From Dillenia suffruticosa (Eukaryota; Streptophyta; Magnoliopsida; Dilleniales; Dilleniaceae), in assembly GCA_033439265.1 (NCBI GenBank), contig JAVTVX010000019.1:8129501-8193500 (forward strand): a DNA stretch of 64,000 bases, given 5' to 3'. Positions 37,181 to 47,957 of this stretch are shown here, in pieces. Position numbers and translations under genes: made by a program. Under the pieces are notes generated by a model, which did not search any database, was not told the origin of the DNA, and saw only the letters and a program-made list of their open reading frames with translations. Positions within the stretch are counted from its first letter, which is position 1; the number at the start of each line of letters is the position of its first letter.

Positions 37181-37321
37181 AGAACAAGTATAATGCTGAA
37201 AGAAGCATGCATAAACTAACGTGGTTATTGAAGAATGAGAATGCTATTTTACTTGGAGTACTGCTACAAAGATGGATGCAATGTTGTCTGCAAACTCATG
37301 AGTTCTTAAACTATTTCTTAT
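37040..37321. repeat. 141-bp tandem duplication of an NPC1 exon end
   Basis: Two adjacent copies (37040-37180, 37181-37321) differ at a handful of positions. Each holds GCTGAAAGAAGCATGCATAA and GTTGTCTGCAAACTCATGAG. The unit covers the 5' part of the exon with the FFQHYT motif plus upstream DNA. The 85-codon plus-strand frame at 37066 is a shadow of this duplication. Confidence 0.93.
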
Positions 37322-37949
37322 AATCTTATTGAAATAACACACAACATAATTGAAAAAATCAACAATAAGCCTACTACTCCTAAAAACCTATATATCACAA
37401 AGCAAACCATATGTCCGAGTTGGCATGAGAACAAACGCATTATAGCTTCTTCCTTTTTTGACTCATTTTTTGAGGGTGCGACCCTACATCGACCGTTCCC
37501 AAAGTGATATGATTATTCCTCGGATATTGATTCACATTTGTAAGTCATGAATTTTAAATACTTGACCTGATTTTTAAACCACATTAAAGTTCCTCACCAA
37601 AAATTTAAAAAATCATATACTACTATTGCTATACTAAATAAAGAGTTCACGATAATATCTATATTATTCAAATATTGAATCATTTATGCAAGTTAAAAAT
37701 AATTGTCTTAATTTTTTCAAAAATACATGGCCAATGCATTTAAATGACTTAAGAAACAACAATTCAATCTATCCGGTAAGAATGGAGTACAATACACTCA
37801 TTTCTCTTCTTCTCTTTAGCACTTGTCATAATACCCACAATCACTTTTTTGGTTAACCTATCATTTTATATGTGAATCCTATATCAATCAACATTTTTTT
37901 TATCATTTATGCAATATTTTGAAATTGATGATTTGCACAAACTTGTGAA

Positions 37950-37995
<46 letters not shown>

Positions 37996-38741
37996 CATTT
38001 TATGGTTACCTAACATGTTATATCTGAATACTATTCCCCTGTTTTGAATAAATCTTTTTATTTCCAATAAAAAAAATGGTAGCATCATTAAAATGAACAA
38101 GTAAACTTCTAACCAATATTGATATAAGTTAAATAGCAACATTTATAGCATAACTGCTCCCTTTTCTTGCTCAAGTGTCTTTTTTATTCTTATCTTTTAA
38201 ATTTCCTATAACTAATCATATTTTTCTAGAAGAGTTGATTAAAAATAAAATTAATGTATAATATTATATAAATTACAACATTAAAGATCCAAAAATAAAA
38301 TATTATTTAAATTATTCTTAGAATATGGAAAGTGAAAGGAATACTGAAGTGGTACTACTTTTGTTAACTTAAAACTTGCAAAGTGAAAAAGGTTACAGAG
38401 CAATATAGCCCAAAAACTACTATAGAATTCCTAAAAAAAGAAAATGTAATAGAAGTTAAAAAAGTACTTCAAAAAATAAAATTGGTTCGAAAGTGTAGTG
38501 GAATATAGGTCGGGTATCGTAATGTATTGCATATAGTAGATAAAAGCTTAATTTAGAATATGGATAAGATGAAGATGCATGGGAAATATCTTCATTTAGA
38601 TACCTATGGATGGTATTGTAAGTTTCTGACAACAATGATCCCCTGAGATTGTAGTCCTCGATGTTTTAACCAAACTTCAAAATTTCTATCTATCTAATAC
38701 CAGGAATTAATCTTGATCCAATCTTTGGTTATAAAAGATTC
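37322..38741. other. Unassigned AT-rich DNA with a (TA)n microsatellite
   Basis: No gene recognised. A (TA)n run of about 18 units lies at 37957-37992. A minus-strand frame at 37903-38142 includes it and is not coding. Confidence 0.6.
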
Positions 38742-40203
38742 TGTCAAACAACCAATAATAAAATACCTCCTTCACTAAGATAAGTCTAAGATAACAGGGA
38801 ATGACAGATTTATCTCTTTCAAAAAAAATAAAAATATGTGAGATTTGAAACATTATCTAAATCAAACAAAAATAAATAAATCAATGAAAATTAAGTAAAA
38901 TAAAATAACTAAATAATGTCGATTAAAAGAGAGAATGTCAATGAGAGTAAAATCTAACCAAAGAAATTATTTCCATTTTGATATATTTGATTGATTATCA
39001 ATACAAAAATCACTTGATATTATATGAATAAATTGGTTATAGTCGTTAAATATCACGAAACGACCAATCTCTTTTTTTTCGATAATTAAGATATTATCGT
39101 TAATTATTTCTCTAATCGAAAGACAACCCAAAAAACTCTCGTTGGATTTAATGATCTTACAGCATCAAGATTTAGAGAGATCCAATTCTAATTAGTAAAT
39201 TCTAACATGAATTTATTTAAATTAGATTATCTAATCTCTTGAGATGAATTTTATCGCTTGTAAGACCATAAAATTATGTCAATTACCACTCTATTAAAAA
39301 CAAATAAACTTTGCTATTTTTAAATGGTTGGAAACTATTCTACGATTATTAAATATAATACTCTATTTAACAATTCTAAAATAATCATAAACATTCAGTA
39401 TAGAGATTAAATAAATACCTACATATATCAAGCAAATAAAATTATTTAGATTTCACAATTATCATTCATTAAGATTTCAATAATTTTTTTTACTAAAAAA
39501 GAAATTAAAATGAAATCATAATAAAAGAAAACTCACAATAAATTTTTATTGCTTTCAAGGAATAAAGAATAACAAGCCAAATAATTCTTTCCCGACTGTA
39601 GCCTTGTGTGCTTTCCTGGATGCTCACTTTTCACCTTATTATGTGCCCTTCTCAAGTCCAAAAGGCAAGGAAAAAGTTCCTCTTAGAGTTGCTAGCTGCG
39701 GCCACTTACGGGCTACACACCCAAAGTACCTCCAAAAGTTCTTAAATAATACGTAACACTCCTATATATATAAAAGTGTAACTTTAGAAGACTACTAAAT
39801 AAAATAAAAATAGAATAAAAAGTAAAGTTCCTAAAGATAATAGTCTAAAAGATTTACATTTTTAAAAATTCTTTTTTTTAAATGGAATAAAACTTTTCAA
39901 AATTTTCGATATTCTAATTCTATTCAAATTTCCTCTTAAATATGCAATTGGAAACGAAAATTTTTATTACAGTAAATCTTGCATTGCCTCTTGAGATCTA
40001 TATGCCCACATGCTAATGAAAGAGTATTGTTATCCAATTTTTCGTACTTTGCAAAATTGCTCCAATTTAGCTTATTTTTCTTCATTTTTTATAATAAATC
40101 TCATTCTAAATCAAATATTATAAAATATAAATATTAGTGTAATATTTATTCAAAAATAATACAAAAATCAATCGTAAATATTGCATTCATTTAAGCTCTA
40201 TCA
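38742..40203 (-). repeat. 3' LTR of the gag-only retrotransposon
   Basis: 1462 bases matching 47958-49435; shared landmarks include CTTGTGTGCTTTCCTGGATG (about 39604 and 48840) and GATATTATATGAATAAATTG. The ends are TGTC and ATCA. Confidence 0.88.
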
Positions 40204-40534
40204 AATTCTCTCATACCTAGATGATGCTTGTCCTCAAGTATCCCTAACTAAAATAAAATTAAAATTAATCAACCTATTTTTTTTTCCAAGTTTCAAAGTC
40301 AACAATTACTATAAGAGTCAAACCGAAAACACAATCAAAACAATAAGTATTTCACAGCAATCCGTACTAAAACAACCACTATATATCCCAACAGTCTCTT
40401 ATAAAATCCAAACAACAAGATTTGACAATTCTCTCCAAGGGGTCACTCTAATGCACTCAAAAGGGTGAATATATATATCTCTCAAATCAACAATATGGAA
40501 TGACACCACCATATGTTTGCAAATAGACTGGAAA

Positions 40535-40825
40535 CCGGGCCGGTTTGGGCCCGAAAACCGGCCCGGCTGGCCCGGGTCAAGCCCGAAACCGGAACCGGCC
40601 CAAGGCTACAGTAAACCGGCCCGGCCCGGAACCGTTTCCTGTAGCGGGCCGGGCCGGTTCAAAGAAAAATTGAACAGGGAACCGGCCCGGTTTGGAAAAT
40701 CGGCCCGGACCGGAACGGCACGGACCCGGCCCGGGCCCAGAACCGGCACGGAACCGGACCTGAACCGGTTGGAACCGCCGGTTTAGGCCCGGAACCGGCC
40801 CGGCCCGGCCCGGCCGGTTCCGGTT
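40535..40825. repeat. Left GC-rich subterminal array of the hAT element
   Basis: Repeated CCGGCCCGG / AACCGGAACCGG motifs in both orientations, about 290 bases. They resemble the short clustered motifs bound by the N-terminal zinc finger of plant hAT transposases such as Ac (AAACGG), but the motif is different. Frames of 85-101 codons on both strands are artefacts. Confidence 0.85.
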
Positions 40826-40937
40826 CAAATTTCCCTCTTTTTTTTGAATTTTGAAATTTTTTTCCAATTTTACCCCTCCCAACAGCTATAAAACGCTACT
40901 TTTGAGGTTATTTTGGTCCATAGGGTCAAAAAAATTT

Positions 40938-40950
40938 CCTATAAATACCT
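40938..40950 (+). promoter_or_regulatory. TATA box of the hAT transposase gene
   Basis: CTATAAATACC lies about 750 bases before the ATG and just after the GC-rich end. It is followed by a pyrimidine-rich leader, as in plant pol II promoters. Transcription start not shown. Confidence 0.55.
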
Positions 40951-40969
40951 TATACCCCACAAAATCTCC

Positions 40970-41465
40970 ACAACAAAATCTCTCTTTCTCTCTCACATCT
41001 ACATTCTCTCAATATTACTACATTCTCTCATTATTATTTCCTTTGTATTACCATTTTTTATATAATTTCCATCATTTTCTACACTATTATCTACACCATT
41101 TCCATCAATTTTTACACCATTTCATTACCTTATACACCATTTTCATTTTTCTCCATTATCTACATTTTCACAATTATTTACATTTCTACCAATTTTTATA
41201 CCATTTCTATTCTCTTATACCACATTACCTACACCATTTTTTTTTACCATTTCCATTAAATTCTACACCATTTCCATCAAAATTTACACCATTTCATCAC
41301 CTTATACACCATTTTCATTTTCTCCATTATTTATATTTCCACCAATTTCTACACCATTTCTATTCTCTTATACCACATTACCTACACCAATTTTTTTACC
41401 ATTTCCATTAAATTCTACACCATTTCCATCAAAATTTACACCATTTCATCACCTTATACCCCATT
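40970..41465 (+). repeat. Pyrimidine-rich repeated leader of the hAT gene
   Basis: T/C/A-only DNA made of variants of CACCATTTCCATCAA and CCACATTACCTACACCA. A larger segment of about 140 bases (from TTTACCATTTCCATTAAATT) is repeated near 41243 and 41396. The 186-codon frame across it (40851-41411) is low-complexity and not a gene. Confidence 0.75.
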
Positions 41466-41699
41466 ATCTACATTAATCAAGATTTGAAAAGATTTCAAGG
41501 TTGGGAGCTCATTCAAGATTTTGCGAAAAACAACTGCGGTATTCGTCAAATCGATATATTTAAATTTTTTGCATATTTATTTTTTTGCATTTGCATTACA
41601 TTTGTATTATCTTTTTAAAAAATTTAATTTTAAATTTCCTTTAAAAAATTTTATCGTATATATTATTTTAAAAATTTTAATCTTAATTTTTTTTTTAAA

Positions 41700-43664
41700 A
41701 TGGCCGGAACACACTCTTCACAATCTTCTCAACAATCTCCTCTTCCTCCATTTTTTGAAATTCCCGATCATATAGATATTGAAACTTTTTTGGAAGAAAC
41801 CGAACCTAGTAACACTGAATCTAACACAACACAAACTAAAAAAAATGATTTTAATATATGGACATTTTTTGAAAGAAAAAATGATGAACAAAAAGCAATT
41901 TGTAAAATTTGTCATCAAAAATATAAATTTTTAAAAGGTTGGGGGGTAGGCACACTTAAGAGACACTTAATTAATCATCATCCAGATAAATTACCACAAA
42001 CAAAACAAACACAAATTTCTACGGGGGGAGGTAATATAATTGGTACATTTAAATATAATTCGGATAAAGAAAAAATTGGACAAATAGAATGGCTAGCAAG
42101 AAAAGAATTACCACTTAGTATAGTTGCATGTCCTGTATTTGAAGAATATGTCCAAAAATATTTACAACCCGGTTATAAAAAATGTAGTAAAAAATCCGGT
42201 AGGAGGAGATCATTAGATAGATATCAGGAATTAAAAAATGGTATACTTACAGAATTTATGACTAGTCAATGTAAATTTTCATTAACTTCGGATAGTTGGA
42301 AAAGTGAGCATAAAAAAGAATATTATATTATAGTAACATATCATTGGATAAATAATTCATGGTCTTTACAAAAAAGAATTTTAGCTTTTCAACGTTGGGA
42401 ATTTCCACATTCTGGTGCACATATAGCTAGAATAATTTCAAATGTTGTTTATGATTATGGAATAAGTGATAGAATTTTTTCTATTTCTTTTGATAATGCT
42501 TCGGCTAATACTACTGTGGTTAATAGTTTAAAAAATTCTTTAAAAACAATTTTAAATGGAGCTTTTTTTCATGTTAGATGTGCATGTCATATAATTAATT
42601 TATGTATTAAGGATGGTTTAGCTATGGGAGAACTATTTTTACAACCTATTCGCGATTTAATTCATCAAATAAGAAATTCTGCTGTAAAAACTCAAGAAAT
42701 AAGACAATTATGTATGTTACATAACAAAAAATATAAAAAATTAAAAATGGAATGTGACACTAGGTGGAATTCAACATATGACATGTTACAAGGTGTTCTT
42801 CCTTTTCAAAATATTTTAATTGAATTTGCAAATTCAAATTACGAATATAGTTTTATTGATAATACCGCTTTTGAATTTGCGTCTACACTTACAAAATTAT
42901 TGGAAATTTTTTATTTATGTACAAAATTATTTTCTGGATATTATTATCCAACTACTCATTTAATGCTACCAAATCTTTGTAAAATTATTTATGTATTTAA
43001 TCAATTTGAAAATGAAGAAAGATTTGGTGAAATTTTTCTTTCAATGAAAACAAAATTTTTAAAATATTATGAAGAAATTCCAATTTTATATTTAGTTGTA
43101 AGTGCATTAGATTCACGTGTTAAGGTTGAAGGTGCTGAAATGTTAATAGATTGTTTTGCACAAACTTTTCCATCTGAAATGTCTATTAACCCACATTTTT
43201 TAAAACAACAAACATCTCATACTTTACAATCAATATTTGAATTATATGAAAAGGAAATTAATAATTTAAATACTAATAATATAGCTAGTAGTAGTAGTAA
43301 TAGTATTCAATCATCTTCATTTTCATTTAATCCCTTACACATGTTAGGAAAAAAACAAAGAACTTCTTCATCATCATTTAATGAATTACTTTTATATAAA
43401 CAAACACCTAAATTAAAAGGTTTTGATGATATAGATTTATATGATATATTAGGTTGGTGGAAAAATAATGCATCATATTATCCAATTTTGGCTCAAGTGG
43501 CTAAAGATGTACTAACCCCTCCGGTATCTACAGTACCATCCGAAAGTGCTTTTAGTGCAGGTGGTCGAGTGTTAACTGAAAAACGTACAAATTTAGCGGA
43601 CGACACTTTAGAAGCTTTAATATGCATTAAAGATTGGAAGGATGCAGAAAAAAGAATGCAATGA
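41700..43664 (+). CDS. hAT-family transposase
   Basis: 654 residues, full length for plant hAT transposases; cut-and-paste transposase acting in the nucleus on the element ends. BED zinc finger at residues 68-94 (C68, C71, H89, H94). RNase H-like core with D198 (TSDSWKS) and D265 (SFDNASAN) as the probable catalytic aspartates, and a CACH motif at 294-297. DUF4413-like segment about 390-490. Catalytic glutamate E615 (VPSESAFSAGG) within the C-terminal hAT dimerisation domain (about 570-650). The ATG at 41700 is preceded by an A/T-rich leader and is the first in frame. After the TGA, 18 more in-frame codons (mostly D and E, to a TAA near 43721) look like the acidic tail found in relatives, so the stop may be a late nonsense change that removes only the tail. 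Confidence 0.93.
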   Translation: MAGTHSSQSSQQSPLPPFFEIPDHIDIETFLEETEPSNTESNTTQTKKNDFNIWTFFERKNDEQKAICKICHQKYKFLKGWGVGTLKRHLINHHPDKLPQTKQTQISTGGGNIIGTFKYNSDKEKIGQIEWLARKELPLSIVACPVFEEYVQKYLQPGYKKCSKKSGRRRSLDRYQELKNGILTEFMTSQCKFSLTSDSWKSEHKKEYYIIVTYHWINNSWSLQKRILAFQRWEFPHSGAHIARIISNVVYDYGISDRIFSISFDNASANTTVVNSLKNSLKTILNGAFFHVRCACHIINLCIKDGLAMGELFLQPIRDLIHQIRNSAVKTQEIRQLCMLHNKKYKKLKMECDTRWNSTYDMLQGVLPFQNILIEFANSNYEYSFIDNTAFEFASTLTKLLEIFYLCTKLFSGYYYPTTHLMLPNLCKIIYVFNQFENEERFGEIFLSMKTKFLKYYEEIPILYLVVSALDSRVKVEGAEMLIDCFAQTFPSEMSINPHFLKQQTSHTLQSIFELYEKEINNLNTNNIASSSSNSIQSSSFSFNPLHMLGKKQRTSSSSFNELLLYKQTPKLKGFDDIDLYDILGWWKNNASYYPILAQVAKDVLTPPVSTVPSESAFSAGGRVLTEKRTNLADDTLEALICIKDWKDAEKRMQ

Positions 43665-44060
43665 ATTATCAAAGTCTCGGAAGATGATGAACAAGAAGTT
43701 GAAGAAGAAGAAGAAGAATAATAATAATAATAATATTAATATTTTCCTTTTGTTTACAAGTCATTTTAAATAGAAAAAAAATCAAAGTGATGTAATTATC
43801 AAAATAATGTAAAAAAAATAGTGGATTTAAAAATCCAAGTGATGAGCTTGGTAGTGGACGTACACCGAATTCGGTGGAACCACTCTAAAAATCTTGTGTC
43901 TCTAATTTTTAATTACAAGTGAATTATCAAAAGTTAATTAAAAAAAAACAAAGTTAAAAAAATTGGAGTTATAAAATTAAAATGAAATTAAAAAATATAG
44001 TTAGAAAAAAAATTTAGAAAAACGCAATAGAAAGAGAAAAAAAAAAAAAAAAAAAAAAAC
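43665..44060. other. 3' untranslated part of the hAT element
   Basis: AT-rich DNA after the transposase stop, with a poly-A-like run at 44037-44059, then the right GC-rich array. No other gene. Confidence 0.6.
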
Positions 44061-44235
44061 CGAACCGGGCCCGGCCCGACCAGGAACCGCCGGTTCCGGT
44101 TCAGCGGGCCGGGCCGGTTCCAGAAGGAAAAAAATGGGAACCGGCCCGGCACGGCCCGGTCTGGCCTAGGAACCACTGCCGGCCAGGCCCGCGGTTCCTT
44201 GAACCGTCCTTGAACCGGCCCGGGCCCGGCCGGGT
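44060..44235. repeat. Right GC-rich subterminal array of the hAT element
   Basis: CCGGGCCCGGCCCG and GAACCGGCCCGGG-type motifs, the counterpart of the left array. Frames on minus (43988-44298) are compositional. Confidence 0.85.
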
Positions 44236-44253
44236 TACTTCACTATTTGCAAA

Positions 44254-46204
44254 TATATCAAATCTCCACAACTTAAAAATTGGAATTTCATGCATCAATC
44301 TAAAGGTTTTTTATTTGGTTGTAACGGAGGTTGGGTAAAGGGTAGGATAAAGTGATATTTAAGGGTTAAAAATATATCAAAGGTAATATATAATCAATAT
44401 ACACAATTTTCATAATATTGATCGATTTTTGCCTAAAACAAATAACAAACAAAATTTGACTTATTGTTATTCAAATGTATAGCCAATAGCAAACAATATA
44501 CAAGAACGTCAATTGATTTTTCTAATCCCCATAACTGAAGTGTAAATAAATAAATTTTCAATCAAAATGTAACACTTTTCTTTCTCATTCACTTTTTTTT
44601 TCTTTTTCTCATCATTTTTCTTTTTTTTTTCTCTTGCTTTTTTTTTTTAACATATATCATTTCCATGAAAATATCAACATCAAAATTCCAATCATCATCT
44701 TCCTATTGAGACGAATATAAAACTAAAATTATGCAATTAATCGTATGTATCTTTGGTATAAGGGTTTGAAACGAAGGTTAAAATAAAGGTTTGTTGTTAT
44801 TTTGAGAGGGTTATAAAGAAGAAAAATGGGTAAAAGACTCAAATTGGTTAACTAAGGGTTTATGAAATCAGGGTAGGGATTTTAAGAAAGCCAAAATTGA
44901 GGTAAAACTTAATTGCCTTTGTCATTTCAATGCATGAAATTCTAAAATGTGGTCTCGAAATGCATAACAATGCAAATTCTAGAATGTACAATCCAAGTGT
45001 GATAATCACTCTTAAAAAACATAATCTCAAGTACAAAGAATGAATTTGCTCGTTTTAGGCTCAAAATCTCACTTTTAAATGGGATTTGTGTCAAATCTTT
45101 GCATGCTAATCATTCAAAGAAAACTATTAAAAACATGAGTAGTCATTTCAAGTATAAAAGCCATTGATTCAAGTTATTTTTCATATATCTCCAGTCAATC
45201 AAATAACATACATCAACTAAGAAAATTCATAATTTTTTTTTTTTGAAGAAACAAAATATAAACTAATGTAGTAAAGAAAACAAATATAGTGTGAAAAATA
45301 AAAAAAGAAAACATCTAATATCCTCCACACCTAAATCATACAACCGCAATGTATACCCAATGTATACTCAAGTTGAGAGATAAAAATAAAATAAAATAAA
45401 TAAAATGAATAAATAAAATAAAAAATGTATAAAATCAATCAAACAAAATAAAAGAAAAAGAATAAAGAAATAAAAGAGAAAAGTAAGAATAATACTCTCC
45501 AATGTGGAGTGTAGAATGGAGGAGCAATTCCAACGAATTCAAAGAAAGAGCTATGACGTGGGCACGCCATAATCATTAAACATTTCACTCCATTCTTGAG
45601 GCTTCAAGGTGGAGAGAGAAACCCTAAAAAAATGAAAAACAATGTGAGAAATTAAGTTCAATTGTTTCTCTCTATTTTTATTTAATTTTTTTTTTATTTT
45701 TTTGGGCCAGAAATGAATTTGGCTTAAGGCGTGGCCACACCTTAAATAAGAAGCACATTTGGTCTCTCTCTCTCTCTTTTTTTTTTAACAGAAGTGAAGT
45801 GTGTTTAGGATATGGACACTTCTTAAATGAAGAGTACTTCTGCCCAACCGTGAACTCCTTATTTTATTTTATTTTTTTTTCAGAAATGAACTTAGTTTAG
45901 GGCGTGGGCATGCCCTAAACAAGGAGCAAAGCTGTCCCTGTGACCCTATGTGCAGAAATGAAAGTTTGTTATGGCGTGGGCACGCCCTAACATGAGTCCA
46001 CTTCTGTTTTTTTTTTTTAAAACCTAAATTAAGGATTAAGTCTAAATCAAGTCAACATAAATGAAAATAAATAAACATAAATAAAAATAAAAATAAAGAA
46101 ACCGTAAAGAAAATATTGGGTTGCCTCCCAAGAAGCGCCTTTGTTTCGTGTCTTTGGCTCGATATGATCTCCTCGCTTCAATCTCGTTCAAATATCGGTC
46201 CAAT
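44254..46204. other. Non-coding interior of the gag-only retrotransposon
   Basis: AT-rich DNA with no pol domain on either strand. Four imperfect hairpins of one kind occur: near 45557 (GTGGGCACGCC), 45728 (GGCGTGGCCACACC), 45899 (TTTAGGGCGTGGGCATGCCC, continuing TAAA) and 45972 (ATGGCGTGGGCACGCCCTAA). They sit in a degenerate repeat that also includes CAGAAATGAA. Confidence 0.7.
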
Positions 46205-47808
46205 CTATTTTGACTTCAACTTGCCTAGTATAAATTTCAATCTTGAAATGAAATAAATGAGTTTTTGGCATACCATAAATTGCTTTCGATGTGAGAGTTT
46301 ATGTTGAAAAAATTTGTCCCACTTTGCAAAATCATTTATCAAATTCTCTTTAAACATAAAATCCAATTCATTTTGCACAAAGGTATCTTGTATAATGAAG
46401 TCCATCTCTTTCTCGTCATTTTGTTTCCGAGAATGTGACAACCTACAAGAAAAAGGAGGAAGAACAATCAGTACTAAATCCGAATTATTTGGTTCCTCAC
46501 TTACCTTGTTCGGTGTGGCATCAAGAGATGTTGTCTCCCTTTTGTTTTCCTCTTCCTCGTGTGCCTTTTTAGATAAAGAATTCTGAACTTCTTTTTCACT
46601 TTTGAATAGTATCACACTTGCATTCTCCTTTGGGTTAATCTCCACTTGAGATGACAATTTTTCATTATTTTTCTTCATTCGACTCACGGTCGTTGCCAAT
46701 TGCGACACTTGATTTTCCAAGTTTTGGATGCTGGTTCTTGTCTCTAGCTGAAATTTTTGAATGCTGTTAGCCAAACTTTTAACAATTTTTTCTACAAACG
46801 TACCTTGATTCAAAGAAGGTTGCTAAGATTGAAATTGTGGTTGGCATTGTGGTTGTTGTGGGAACTCTTGTTGTCAATTTCCATAACTAAAGTTTGGTTA
46901 ATCCCACCATTCTTGGTTGTAGATGTTCGAATATGGATCATACTTCCATTGTGGTTGTCCCAGAAATCCCCCTACTGCATTGATTTGTTCGTTTGAATCT
47001 TGTCGAAGGGTAGAACACAAATCCGTGGGATGACCAAAATCAAAACAAACTCGACATGCCTTGACCTATTGTATTTGTCCTACAATAAAATTACGCATAA
47101 GAGAAGTTAGTTCTTTCAATTCTTGACCAATAGAAAAATCACTTATTTCGTTGATTCTCTTTGGAACTTCTTGCCTTATTCCAAATTGTTAGGCATTGGC
47201 TACCATGTTTGAGATCAAATTTCTCACTTCATTGGGTGCCTTGTTCATTAATGCTCCTCCACTTGCAGCATCGATTATGTTCCGTTCCTTTGGGGATAGA
47301 CTTTCATAGAAAAATTGGATTAACAACTGTTCTGGAATCTAATATTGAGGACAACTAGTACATAGTTGTTCAAATCTTTCCCAATATTCATATAAGGTTT
47401 TCCCGTTATACTGTCTTATTCCACAAATTTCCTTTCTAATAGTAGTTGCACGGGAAGTTGGAAAATTTTTTTCTAAAAACATCCTCTCCAAGTCAGGCCA
47501 AATAGTAATAGAACCAAAAAGCAAATACAAGAGCCAATCATTCGCCCTATCTACCAAAGAAAAATGAAAAACAACAAGTTTAAGTTGTTTTTTGATTATC
47601 CCCTGTGGTCTCATAGTGGAACAAGCAATGTGGAGCTCCTTAAGGTGTTTGTGACGATTCTCTCCTGCAAGACCATGAAATTTAGGCAATAAATGAATTA
47701 GTTTAGATTTTAATTGAAATGGGGTTGTAATATTAAAAAAATTGATGCAAAAAGGTTGTGATTAAATTCAGGGATTGCCAACTCCCTTAAAGTCCGTTGG
47801 GCTGCCAT
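46205..47808 (-). pseudogene. gag: Gag of the gag-only LTR retrotransposon
   Basis: Nucleocapsid-type structural protein gene. From the right: probable start ATG at 47808-47806 (MAAQRTLRELAIPEF); after a frameshift, the retrotrans_gag domain 47689-47339 (FHGLAGENRHKHLKEL, RKEICGIRQYNGKTLYEYWE); a CCHC zinc knuckle near 47060-47015 (CRVCFDFGHPTDLC, spacing 2-4-4); then a 202-codon open stretch 46813-46205 with a coiled-coil-like part (LENQVSQLATTVSRM) and SQVEINPKENAS, a phrase typical of this gag group. Frameshifts and stops separate the blocks, so it is not translated whole. Confidence 0.88.
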
Positions 47809-47930
47809 ATCCTCATGGTTGATGTCCTTCTCTTTTAATCCCTTGACAACTTTCAGTAAATTCCCTACAAAGGGTTAGTTTTGAAAATAAAGAAAAAAAA
47901 TTTAAAAGAAATAAATCACTTAACACCGTT

Positions 47931-47947
47931 TCTCGGCAACGGTGCCA
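47931..47947 (-). promoter_or_regulatory. Primer-binding site
   Basis: The minus strand reads TGGCACCGTTGCCGAGA, which corresponds to the TGGCGCCGTTGCCGGGGA-type site used by Athila/Ogre-like plant gypsy elements. It lies next to the right (5') LTR and fixes the orientation of the element. Confidence 0.85.
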
Positions 47948-47957
47948 AAATTTGGTG

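Larger units (their letters stand above)
40524..44245 (+). mobile_element. hAT element with intact transposase ORF
   Basis: Bounded by a perfect 8-bp target duplication TTTGCAAA (40516-40523 and 44246-44253), the hallmark size for hAT. The ends are TAGACTGGAAACCGGGCC and, read inward from the right, TAGTGAAGTAACCCGGCC, an imperfect terminal inverted repeat. Both subterminal zones (about 40535-40825 and 44060-44235) are extremely GC-rich, whereas the interior is AT-rich. The single gene is open for 654 codons, so this could be a recent and possibly active copy. Confidence 0.94.

Noticed and set aside
40851-41411. 186-codon frame before the hAT transposase
   Set aside because: F/H/L/Y-rich translation of a T/C-rich repeated leader; no domain, and it sits upstream of the true gene.
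46314-46586. 90-codon plus-strand frame
   Set aside because: Antisense shadow of the gag reading frame, which has recognisable gag motifs.
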